Positions 16,737-24,393 of a stretch of 35,983 bases of DNA are shown here, one piece after another. The stretch lies in the NCBI GenBank assembly GCA_016928935.1, contig JAFGJU010000066.1, forward strand, positions 1 to 35,983. Reading direction: 5' to 3'. The notes beneath the pieces were generated by a model. That model ran no database searches. It was not told the DNA's origin and was given only the letters and a program-made list of their open reading frames with translations. How positions within the stretch are numbered: position 1 is the first letter of the stretch; each line of letters opens with the position of its first letter. The position numbers and the translations under genes were made by a program. This stretch comes from Candidatus Eiseniibacteriota bacterium. Lineage in GTDB: Bacteria; Eisenbacteria; RBG-16-71-46; JAFGJU01.

Positions 16737-17741
16737 TCACGCCCCGCCCGCGAGGCCACCGAGTCCATCGTTTATCTTGTCGATGACCTTGAAGGCCACC
16801 TCCATGGCCTTCAGGCCGGCGACCCCGTCCACTACCGGGGTCGCGCCCGACGCCACACATTTCACGAAGTGCTCCAGCTCCAGTCGGAGCGGCTCTTCCT
16901 TCGGGGCCGCCACTATCACGCGCCTGAGTATGCCCGGCGCGATGACGGTCTCTTCCCACGTCCCTTCCCCTTCCCCTTCCCGCGCGGGGGCGGGCAGACC
17001 CTTCCTGTAGAGCTCGGCTTTCCTGGTTAGGCAGTCTATCGAGACGTAGGAATCGTGGCAGAAGAAGCGTATCTTCCGCGTCTTGTCCTTGGACACCCTG
17101 CTGGCGGTCAGGTTGGCCACGGCGCCGTTCTCGAAGGTTATCCTGGCGTTGGCGATGTCGATGTTCCGGGACAGGATCGGCACCCCCGTGCCCTCCACCG
17201 CACGGACGGGACTCTGCACGGCCGCCAGTGAGAGGTCTATGTCGTGGATCATGAGGTCCAGCACGACGTCTATGTCGGTGCTTCTGCCCACGAAGGACGA
17301 GAGACGGTGACCCTCGATGAACTTCGGGTCCTTTATGAGGGAGAGGGACGCGCGCACTATCGGGTTGAATCTCTCCACGTGCCCCGTCTGGAGCACGACC
17401 GGCCTCGCCGCGGCCGCCCGCACCAGCTCCTCGGCCTGACCGACCGTGGCAGTCAGCGGCTTCTCTATGAGGACGTGGACGCCGGACGCCACACATTGCA
17501 TGGCCACCTCGAAATGCGAGGTAGTGGGCACGGCAATGCTGACGGCCTGGACGGACGAGACCAGCTCGGCCAGGGTAGCGAACGGGCGCACGCCCAGCTC
17601 CGAGGCCACCCTGTGGAGGGTGCCCGGGTCGGTGTCGTGGAGCCCCACGAGGGTCGCCCCCGAAAGGGAAGCAACCACCCTGGCGTGCTGCTTCCCGAGG
17701 TGACCCACGCCCACGACGCCGTACTTCAGCGGCCCCGCCAT
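16737..17741 (-). CDS. Gfo/Idh/MocA oxidoreductase, GnnA-like
   Basis: NAD(P)-dependent sugar oxidoreductase of 334 residues. The ATG at 17741 follows a good GGAGG ribosome site; an earlier in-frame start has none. Residues 5-20 form the Rossmann motif YGVVGVGHLGKQHARV. VLIEKPLTATV is the family EKP motif, and LDLMIHDIDLSLAA contains the catalytic-region HD pair. Position between lpxA and lpxB is the position of gnnA in Acidithiobacillus, where GnnA oxidises the 3-OH of UDP-GlcNAc so that GnnB can make the 3-amino sugar for amide-linked lipid A. No GnnB aminotransferase is present here, so either it is encoded elsewhere or this enzyme does something different. Family certain; substrate inferred. 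Confidence 0.82.
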   Translation of the reverse strand: MAGPLKYGVVGVGHLGKQHARVVASLSGATLVGLHDTDPGTLHRVASELGVRPFATLAELVSSVQAVSIAVPTTSHFEVAMQCVASGVHVLIEKPLTATVGQAEELVRAAAARPVVLQTGHVERFNPIVRASLSLIKDPKFIEGHRLSSFVGRSTDIDVVLDLMIHDIDLSLAAVQSPVRAVEGTGVPILSRNIDIANARITFENGAVANLTASRVSKDKTRKIRFFCHDSYVSIDCLTRKAELYRKGLPAPAREGEGEGTWEETVIAPGILRRVIVAAPKEEPLRLELEHFVKCVASGATPVVDGVAGLKAMEVAFKVIDKINDGLGGLAGGA

Positions 17742-17791
17742 TTTCTTCTCCCTCCTACTCCGCCAAATGCACAAACGCCCGTCGGCACCTC

Positions 17792-17820
17792 AATATGCCA
17801 CGGGCCCTCGACATTGACAA
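17792..17820 (-). promoter_or_regulatory. Possible internal promoter before the GnnA-like gene
   Basis: Minus strand TTGTCA (17820-17815), 17 nt, then CATATT (17797-17792), in the 142-bp gap between the lpxA stop and the start at 17741. This is one of the larger gaps in the block. Matches to consensus are partial and no regulator site is evident. Confidence 0.3.
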
Positions 17821-17883
17821 CCGGGTTCAATGGGCTTTCCGTGACTCGCGTCCGGCGGCGCGCCGCGAGCCTGAGGCTCCACC

Positions 17884-18690
17884 CTAATCCTCGTCGGCCT
17901 CCTCCGCGCCCTCGACTCCCCTCTCCACACCTCTCTGCGACGCCCGCACAAAACGCACAAATTCGTTCACCTCCGGGGTGCCGGGCAGCTCATCCTGTAT
18001 CCTGGCCAACGCCTGCGACGTATTGAGCCCCGAGCGGAAGAACAGCCGGTACAGTCGCTTGAGCTCGAGCCTCGTCTCCTGGGAGAAGCCTCTTCTCATC
18101 AGACCGACGGAGTTCAGCCCGGCGATCCTCAGCGGGTTCCCCGCCGCCCTGACGAAAGGGCAGACGTCCTTGGGGACCCGGGAGCCGCCGCCTATGAACG
18201 CGTATTTTCCGATCCTGACGAATTGGTGGACCGGAGTGAGACCGCCGATGCTCGCGAAATCGTCAATCGTTACGTGGCCGGCGAGGTTGACCGCGTTGGC
18301 AAGTATCACGTTGTTGCCAATCACGCAATTGTGAGCCAGATGAACGTAGGCCATGAGAAGGTTGTTGTTTCCCACCACCGTCCTGTCGCCCTCGTCCGTG
18401 GCTCTGTTTATGGTGACGAATTCCCGTATCGTGTTGGAGTCTCCGATCTCCACCAGGCTCCGCGCGCCCTTGTACTTCAAGTCCTGCGGTACGGAGCCCA
18501 CCACGGCGTGATGGGCCAGCCTGCAGTCCTTCCCTATCATGGTGGGGCCCTCCACCACCACGCCCGACGCCAGGACCGTGCCCGCGCCTATCTCCACGTC
18601 GCCGGAAACTACGCAGTGGGGCCCCACCGTCACGTCCGCGGCAAGCCTCGCGTTGGGGTCAACCACGGCGGTGGGATGAATCTGAGGCAT
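17884..18690 (-). CDS. lpxA: UDP-N-acetylglucosamine acyltransferase
   Basis: First enzyme of lipid A synthesis: transfers 3-hydroxyacyl from ACP to the 3 position of UDP-GlcNAc (or of the 3-amino analogue in some bacteria). The 268 residues show left-handed beta-helix hexapeptide repeats (such as VEIGAG, IGKDCR, VVGNNN) from about 3 to 190. The active-site block VHLAHNC has H117 and H120, the latter equivalent to E. coli His125. LAGHVTIDDFASIGGLTPVHQFVRIG is highly conserved. The C-terminal helical domain has NSVGLMRRGFS. The C-terminal tail is acidic and longer than usual. ATG 18690 lies just after GGGGAGG. Starts 24 bp after the lpxC-fabZ stop. Confidence 0.96.
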   Translation of the reverse strand: MPQIHPTAVVDPNARLAADVTVGPHCVVSGDVEIGAGTVLASGVVVEGPTMIGKDCRLAHHAVVGSVPQDLKYKGARSLVEIGDSNTIREFVTINRATDEGDRTVVGNNNLLMAYVHLAHNCVIGNNVILANAVNLAGHVTIDDFASIGGLTPVHQFVRIGKYAFIGGGSRVPKDVCPFVRAAGNPLRIAGLNSVGLMRRGFSQETRLELKRLYRLFFRSGLNTSQALARIQDELPGTPEVNEFVRFVRASQRGVERGVEGAEEADED

Positions 18691-18714
18691 AACCTCCCCT
18701 GCCCGGGAACCGCG

Positions 18715-20052
18715 TCACCTGTCCATTATCATGGAGAGCAGGTCCGCCTCGGCCACGAGCTCTCCGTCAACGAAGGCTTTGCCGGTCATCTTGCAGATTC
18801 TGTTCTTCAGGCGCACCAGCTCGAGCTCGAAGCGAAGCTGGTCGCCTGGCAGGACCGGTTTGCGGAACTTGGCGTTGTCGATAGCCATGAAGTACACAAG
18901 TTTGTCTTCGGGGTTGTCGACCGTGCTCAACAGCAGCACTCCCCCCGCCTGTGCCATGGCCTCTATGATGAGAACTGCCGGCATTATGGGGTGGCCCGGA
19001 AAGTGACCCTGAAAGAACGGCTCGTTGACGGTCACGTTCTTTATGCCCACCACGCGCCGCCGGTCCTCCAGCTCCAGGATCCTGTCCACGAGCAGGAACG
19101 GATAGCGGTGCGGCATTATCTTCTGAATGGCGTTTATGTCCATGTGACACTTGCCGGCCGGCCCGGCCTGCGCTCTTCGGAAACCGTCGCCTCCGGTCTC
19201 CTCACTCAGTCTCTTCACGAACTTCACGTTGCTCGCGTGCCCGGACTTGACGGCGATGAAATGCCCCAGGAGAGGGGCGCCCGTCAGGAACAGGTCGCCA
19301 AGAAAGTCCAGGATCTTGTGCCTCACGAACTCGTCCCGGAATCTGAGCTCGACGCCGCCCATTATCCCGTCTTCCTTGACCACGATGGCGTTGTCCGTGC
19401 TTCCGCCCTTTATCATCCCCTTGGCGCGGAGCTCATCCACGTCGCGGAACAGCACGAACGTGCGCGCGGGGGCGATCTCCTTCGCGAACGTTTCCTCGTT
19501 CACCTCGAACGAGGCGTACTGGGTACCGACCCACGGGTTGTCGTATTCGATGGTGAAGCTGATCCTGAGCCCGTCGTGAGGAACCGCCAGAAGCTCGGCT
19601 CCGTCGTCCTTGAGGGACACGGGCTTCGTGACCTTGAAAAACCTCTTGAGGGAGCTCTGCTTGACGAGGCCGGCCCCGCGCAACAGCTCCACGAACGGAG
19701 CCGCGCTTCCGTCTTCGGCCTCCGCCGCTTCTACGCAGTTGAGCTCGATCACTATATTGTCGATTCCGAGGCCGGCTACGGTCGCGAGTATGTGCTCGAC
19801 CGTGTGGACTTCGACACCGCCCTCACTGATGATTGTCCTCCTGCCGGCGGCCTGGTCGTACTTCGCGTTCCTGGGCAGCACCTGAACCTGGGGGTTCCCG
19901 GGAAGGTCCACGCGGACGAACCTGACGCCGTGGTCCACCGGGGCAGGCCTGAACGTCGCGACGGACCTGTGCCCGGTGTGAAGCCCGATGCCCTCGTACG
20001 ACACGGGCCTCTCAATCGTCATCTGCTGCTTCAACATCGTCCGCTCCTTCAT
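18715..20052 (-). CDS. lpxC/fabZ: Bifunctional LpxC deacetylase / FabZ dehydratase
   Basis: One frame of 445 residues joins two enzymes. Residues about 10-290 are LpxC, the zinc deacetylase committing UDP-acyl-GlcNAc to lipid A: HTVEH gives E86 and H87, RHKILDFLGDLFL gives H245, D249 and D253, and GHFIAVKSGH gives H272. Residues about 302-445 are FabZ, the 3-hydroxyacyl-ACP dehydratase of fatty acid elongation: IMPHRYPFLLVDRI, then QGHFPGHP with H350, then E364 in LIIEAMAQAGG. Such fusions are known in Bacteroidetes, Chlorobi and other FCB lineages. Two starts are equally served by AAGGAG sites: 20052 (used here) and 20037. Either overlaps the lpxD 3' end. The fused enzymes compete for the same acyl-ACP pool. 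Confidence 0.96.
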   Translation of the reverse strand: MKERTMLKQQMTIERPVSYEGIGLHTGHRSVATFRPAPVDHGVRFVRVDLPGNPQVQVLPRNAKYDQAAGRRTIISEGGVEVHTVEHILATVAGLGIDNIVIELNCVEAAEAEDGSAAPFVELLRGAGLVKQSSLKRFFKVTKPVSLKDDGAELLAVPHDGLRISFTIEYDNPWVGTQYASFEVNEETFAKEIAPARTFVLFRDVDELRAKGMIKGGSTDNAIVVKEDGIMGGVELRFRDEFVRHKILDFLGDLFLTGAPLLGHFIAVKSGHASNVKFVKRLSEETGGDGFRRAQAGPAGKCHMDINAIQKIMPHRYPFLLVDRILELEDRRRVVGIKNVTVNEPFFQGHFPGHPIMPAVLIIEAMAQAGGVLLLSTVDNPEDKLVYFMAIDNAKFRKPVLPGDQLRFELELVRLKNRICKMTGKAFVDGELVAEADLLSMIMDR

Positions 20053-21085
20053 CTAGCGGCTCCTTGCCCTCCAGGACTCGCAGCCGTTTCTCGAAATCCC
20101 TGAACTGTCTAATGAGCTCCGGCAGTCTCCTCAGGCTGGCGTACAGCCGCTTGGACACCTCGTGCGGCGCGGCCGGGTAGCCGCTCACTCTGGCCCTGGC
20201 GCGCACGGATTTCGTGACCCCCGCCTGGGAGCCCACCATAGCGTAGTCGCCTATCTTTATGTGTCCGACTATGCCGGCCTGGCCGGCCAGGGTCACGCTC
20301 TTCCCGACTTCGGTGCTGCCTGAGATGCCCACCTGTGCCACGATTATGCAGTTCTCGCCCACGACCACGTTGTGGGCGATCTGCACGAGGTTGTCTATCT
20401 TGGTGCCCTTGCCTATGGACGTCGTGCCCGTGGTGGCCCTGTCTATCGTGACGTTCGCGCCTATTTCGACGTCGTCGCCTATCTCCACGTTGCCCACTTG
20501 CGGGATCTTGTGGTACACCTCGCCGTCCCTGGCGAACCCGAACCCGTCGCTGCCGATGACCGTCCCGCTGTGTACTATGACCCTGCGGCCTACCACGATG
20601 TCTTCGCGGATTGTCACGCCGGGGTACACGAACGTGCCGGTGCCCAGTTTGGAGCGGGCGCCGACGTAGCTGAGAGCCATTATCACGACGTCGTCGCCCA
20701 GCTCGACGTCCTCCTCCAGCACGACGTACGGCCCCACGGAGACGCCCTCGCCCAGCTTCACGCCCTTGCCGATGACGGCGCTCGGGTGCACGCCGGGCTC
20801 AACCTTCTGAGTGTCTCCCCGGAAAAGCCTGACCGCCTTGAGGAATGCCAGGTAGGGATTGTCGATCTGCAGCACCGGGATGGGCATCGACTTGCGGCCG
20901 TTTGCCACTATGATGGCCGACGCCCGCGTGGTGGAGACGAAGGATTCGTACTTGGGGTTCACAAGAAAGGTGATGTCGCCGCGCCCGGCTTCCTTGATGC
21001 CGGCCACCCCGGAGATTTCGACGGAGCCGTCACCCACGACGACCCCGTTCAGGATCTTTGCGAGCTCGTCCAGACGCATTTTCAT
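20012..21085 (-). CDS. lpxD: UDP-3-O-acylglucosamine N-acyltransferase
   Basis: Third lipid A enzyme, adding the N-linked hydroxyacyl chain to UDP-3-acyl-glucosamine. An N-terminal uridine-binding domain (MRLDELAKILNG to about residue 95, with GDITFLVNPKY) is followed by a left-handed beta-helix of hexapeptide repeats to about 315 and a C-terminal helix (LRRLPELIRQFRDFEKRL). QIAHNVVVGENC carries the catalytic His equivalent to E. coli His239. The start is uncertain: ATG at 21085 or 21079 fits family N termini, while an ATG at 21121 lies inside skp and adds 12 residues without similarity. A negatively charged tail (EGADDVEAADDD) is unusual. It overlaps the lpxC-fabZ start. Confidence 0.94.
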   Translation of the reverse strand: MKMRLDELAKILNGVVVGDGSVEISGVAGIKEAGRGDITFLVNPKYESFVSTTRASAIIVANGRKSMPIPVLQIDNPYLAFLKAVRLFRGDTQKVEPGVHPSAVIGKGVKLGEGVSVGPYVVLEEDVELGDDVVIMALSYVGARSKLGTGTFVYPGVTIREDIVVGRRVIVHSGTVIGSDGFGFARDGEVYHKIPQVGNVEIGDDVEIGANVTIDRATTGTTSIGKGTKIDNLVQIAHNVVVGENCIIVAQVGISGSTEVGKSVTLAGQAGIVGHIKIGDYAMVGSQAGVTKSVRARARVSGYPAAPHEVSKRLYASLRRLPELIRQFRDFEKRLRVLEGKEPLDEGADDVEAADDD

Positions 21086-21095
21086 CCCGAAGATA

Positions 21096-21689
21096 CTATT
21101 CCATTTTGCCGAGTTCTTCAAGGACTCTGTCGGTCAGGTCCAGGTCCTTGCTGCCGAACACGACGTTGCCGTCGGCAGCGTCGAGGATGATGGAGTACTT
21201 CTCGTCCAGACCGATCTTGTCCACTATCTGTCTTATCTTGGCTATGATGGGCTTGGTCAGCGCATCGTTTCGCTGCTCCAGCTCTCCGCCGGGCCCCCAT
21301 ATGCGCTGCAGAAACGTCTCGTGGTCTCGTATCTTCGTCTGAAGCTCGGTTTCCTTTTCCTTGAGCTTGCCTTCACTCAGCATCAACCGCTGGGACTCGA
21401 CTTCGAGCCTGAGCTTGTCGACTTCGCTCTTCATCTCCGTCGCCTGCGCCTTCCAAGTCTGTATGTCCTGGTCAAATTGCTTCTGGGCCTCCTGGACCCC
21501 CTTGTACTCGTTGAAGATGCGCTCCGTGTCTATGAATCCCAGCTTCAAGTCGGCTGCGCATGCGGGGGTCGACCCCTTGCAGAACGGCCACGCCGAGAGG
21601 AGGACTAGAGCCAAAGATGCCGCCAAAAAGGCTGCCGGGAACGCGCCCCGAGATGCGCCCGAAGAAAGATGCTTCCTGGTCGGTTTCAT
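21096..21689 (-). CDS. skp: OmpH/Skp-family periplasmic chaperone
   Basis: Periplasmic holdase that carries unfolded outer-membrane proteins to the Bam complex. The 197 residues start with a signal peptide (hydrophobic core AAFLAASLALVLLSAW, likely cut after ACA before ADLKLG). The mature part begins LKLGFIDTERIFNEYKGVQEAQKQF, the OmpH pattern. It then has a long charged coiled coil (about 65-150) for the tentacles and a C-terminal beta part, YSIILDAADGNVVFGSKDLDLT. AAGGAG lies ten bases before ATG 21689. It stands directly between bamA and lpxD, the arrangement seen in many Gram-negative genomes. Confidence 0.92.
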   Translation of the reverse strand: MKPTRKHLSSGASRGAFPAAFLAASLALVLLSAWPFCKGSTPACAADLKLGFIDTERIFNEYKGVQEAQKQFDQDIQTWKAQATEMKSEVDKLRLEVESQRLMLSEGKLKEKETELQTKIRDHETFLQRIWGPGGELEQRNDALTKPIIAKIRQIVDKIGLDEKYSIILDAADGNVVFGSKDLDLTDRVLEELGKME

Positions 21690-21764
21690 GCTGGAATTAC
21701 TCCTTGCTAGTGAGAGCGGGTGCGCCCCGCACTCTCGTCTCGCGCAGCGGAACGTACTCGCCGT

Positions 21765-24245
21765 CTAGAAGAGCTTGCCCATTATGAAGTGGGGTTCCCA
21801 CTTGCCGCCGCCCTCGCGGTCAAAGCCGTATCCGAAGTCGAAGCCCACCACGCCCAGCATGGGGACCTCCAACCTCAGCCCCACGCCGGCGCCCTTCTTG
21901 AACCCGTTGAGGTCGATCTCGGTCTCGTTGTTCCAGGTGTCGCCGACGTCAAGAAAGAAGAGTCCGCGCAGCGGGTCGGCTATCGGGAACTGGAACTCCA
22001 GGGTGACAGCGCCCATCAAGCGGCCGCCCGGCCATCTCACAGTCTGGCCGTCAACTTCGTACACGTTCGCCTCCGGCACGATGTCGTAGTCCGGATAGCC
22101 GCGAAGGAAATCCACTGTGGTGCCGCCCAGACGGAATCTCTCGTACTCGGGCACCCGCTCGTAGTGGTTGTAGGCGTCCATCCAGCCCACGCGCAGCCGG
22201 GTCAACAGGGCGGCCTTCCACACGATGTTCCTGTAAACCCTGTAGTCGACCACCTGCTTGTGGAAGTTCAGGTCGCCCCCCAGCAAGCCGCCCGAGAACT
22301 CCGAGTTGACCGAAAAGCGCGAGCCCCTGGTGGGATAGAACGGGTTGTCGGTGCTGTTCCGGACTATCGCAGTCTCCACGCGGCTGGTGCGCTGAGGCCA
22401 CGAGACCTCGTCCAGAGAGCCGGTGTAGCTGGCCGAGAAGTCCTTGAGCGAAACGTCCTCCAGCGTGTAGGAGACGTAGCCTCTGGTGTAGTCCGGCCAC
22501 GGTAGAGGCCTGCCCACTCGCACCCCGCCGCCCTTGCGGAGCTCGTCGTAGTAGTCGCGCTCCCTCTCCATGTTGTAGACGTCGATGCCGAGGCTCGTCG
22601 GCGTGTCCCTGAACCACGGCTCCGTGAAACTCAGGTCGTAGTTGCTCCGCTTTGAGCCCTTCTCGAGATGAAGCATGATGCTCTGGCCGTTCCCGAACAG
22701 GTTGTTGTGCCCCAGCTCCACGAAGCCCGTGAGGCCCGAGTCGCTGGTGTAGCCGGCCCCGGCCGTGGCAGTGCCGGTCTGTTTCTCCTTCATCTGGAAG
22801 ATCAGGTCAATGTCCGGCGGCTCGTCCACCCGATAGTCTATGAGCACGTCCTCGAAGAACCCGAGCGAGAAGACGTCGCGCTGACTCCTCAGGAGGGCGG
22901 ACCTCTTGAACAATTCACCCGGCTTGATGGAGAGCTCTCGCCTGATGACCTTCTCCTTGGTCCTGTCGTTACCGGAGACGAGTATGTGCTTCACGAAGGA
23001 GGGCTGCCCCTCCTGTATCGCGTACGCGACGTCTACGACGGTGTCCCGGACCGACTCCTGCCTGTCTATGTCCAGGAAGATGTAGCCCTGCTCGGCGTAG
23101 AGCTCGTAGGCGCCGGCCTGCATCTTCTCCAGCTTTTCGATGTTGTAGACTTCACCGCTTGCCACGGCGGACAGCTTCCCGAGGGCCTCAGAGCGCACGG
23201 CAGCGCAGCCGGTCCACCGGACGTCTCCCAGCCGGTACCGCGGGCCCTCAGTCACCAGGATCTTGAGGTAAAGGTCACGCTTGTCCTCGCTGTATGTAAT
23301 CTCGTGCCCCGTCACTGCGGCGTCGCGGAAGCCGTTGCTCCTGTAGTACGTAACTATCTTCTCGAAGTCCGTCTCCAGCGTCTCCTGCTTGAATTTGCCC
23401 CCCCTCCACCACGACTTCACCTCCAGGTCCATGACCTTCTTCAGCTTGGAAGACTGGATGGACGCGTTCCCGGCGAAGTCTATGGCCTTGATGCGCACCT
23501 TCTTGCCTTCCTCTATCTCGAAGGTGAGCTCGACCTTGCCCTTCCCCTTCTCCACGGTCGTCACAGCCTTAACCGACGCCGCGGGGTAACCCTCCTCACG
23601 GTACGCCGCCACGATGGCCTGCTTCGCCTCGAAGACCGCGGACTCTGTGTAGAAGTCGTTCTCCTTGAGGGTGAGCTTCTCCTTGAGCTTGTCGTCCTCG
23701 AGGCCCTTGCTGCCGCTGAACTTCAGCGCCACGACCCTCGGCGTCTCGGTCACCACTACCTTGAGCACGATGCCATCCGGCAGCTCCTCGCCGTCCACGG
23801 TCACGTCCGAGAAGTAACCCAGGCCGTGGAGACTCTTGACTCCTTCCCTCACACTCTCGTAGGAGAAGACGTCGCCGGGAAACACGCCGAAGGCGTTCAG
23901 GACCACGCTCGAGTCCACGCTCTCAAGTCCGGACACACGGACCTCCAGCACTCGAGCCGCCTCCACGGCCCCGGCGGCCCGCGCGGTGTCCGCGGCAGCC
24001 GCCAGGCTGTCCGCGCCCGTCGAAAGGGTGAGCGGCGCCGTGCCGCCGTGCGCCGGCGACAGTGAGTCGGCCCGGCCGCCGTCCGGAATCGGCGGAGAGA
24101 CCTGCGCCTCGGCCGACGATGAGAACGGACCGGCCGTCACGCCCGAGAAGACGACCGGCCACGCGGCGACAAGAAGGAAAAAGACAACGAGGTTGAACAG
24201 AAGAGCTCTGGAATAGCAACGGTGAGTCTGCCCGCGCGAGTGCAT
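21765..24245 (-). CDS. bamA: Outer-membrane protein assembly factor BamA
   Basis: Omp85-family core of the beta-barrel assembly machine. ATG 24245 is chosen for its GGGAG site eight bases upstream and because the product (826 aa) then begins with a signal/anchor segment (LLFNLVVFFLLVAAWPVVF). A Ser/Ala/Pro/Gly-rich linker of about 60 residues follows, then five POTRA domains. Their typical starts are VLEVRVSGLE, VVALKFSGSKG, IKAIDFAGNA, LGDVRWTG and VKHILVSGNDRT. The C-terminal 16-strand barrel contains ELGHNNLFGNGQ, the LRGY version of the loop-6 VRGF/Y motif, and ends in a terminal Phe as barrel proteins do. It lies 75 bp upstream of skp. The low-complexity linker before POTRA1 is unusual in length. 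Confidence 0.95.
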   Translation of the reverse strand: MHSRGQTHRCYSRALLFNLVVFFLLVAAWPVVFSGVTAGPFSSSAEAQVSPPIPDGGRADSLSPAHGGTAPLTLSTGADSLAAAADTARAAGAVEAARVLEVRVSGLESVDSSVVLNAFGVFPGDVFSYESVREGVKSLHGLGYFSDVTVDGEELPDGIVLKVVVTETPRVVALKFSGSKGLEDDKLKEKLTLKENDFYTESAVFEAKQAIVAAYREEGYPAASVKAVTTVEKGKGKVELTFEIEEGKKVRIKAIDFAGNASIQSSKLKKVMDLEVKSWWRGGKFKQETLETDFEKIVTYYRSNGFRDAAVTGHEITYSEDKRDLYLKILVTEGPRYRLGDVRWTGCAAVRSEALGKLSAVASGEVYNIEKLEKMQAGAYELYAEQGYIFLDIDRQESVRDTVVDVAYAIQEGQPSFVKHILVSGNDRTKEKVIRRELSIKPGELFKRSALLRSQRDVFSLGFFEDVLIDYRVDEPPDIDLIFQMKEKQTGTATAGAGYTSDSGLTGFVELGHNNLFGNGQSIMLHLEKGSKRSNYDLSFTEPWFRDTPTSLGIDVYNMERERDYYDELRKGGGVRVGRPLPWPDYTRGYVSYTLEDVSLKDFSASYTGSLDEVSWPQRTSRVETAIVRNSTDNPFYPTRGSRFSVNSEFSGGLLGGDLNFHKQVVDYRVYRNIVWKAALLTRLRVGWMDAYNHYERVPEYERFRLGGTTVDFLRGYPDYDIVPEANVYEVDGQTVRWPGGRLMGAVTLEFQFPIADPLRGLFFLDVGDTWNNETEIDLNGFKKGAGVGLRLEVPMLGVVGFDFGYGFDREGGGKWEPHFIMGKLF

Positions 24246-24393
24246 CAACAAAACTCCCAGACAACAGCGGCTCCAGAGCCAAGCCGCATGGACTTCGGTC
24301 TCAGACACCGGGCCCGGGCGGGACCGGCCCGTCCCGGCGTAACTCATGACTGCAACTCTTTCGCGCGCTCTCCGAGCCTCGGCCGCGCGATCA

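Noticed and set aside
14823..17030. 735-codon open frame on the plus strand
   Set aside because: Antisense to the DUF374, lpxB and GnnA-like genes; Arg/Pro/His-rich translation with no domain, typical of high-GC shadow frames.
18223..20103. 626-codon open frame on the plus strand
   Set aside because: Antisense to lpxA and lpxC-fabZ, whose reading frames are unmistakable; the composition is a mirror of the real genes.
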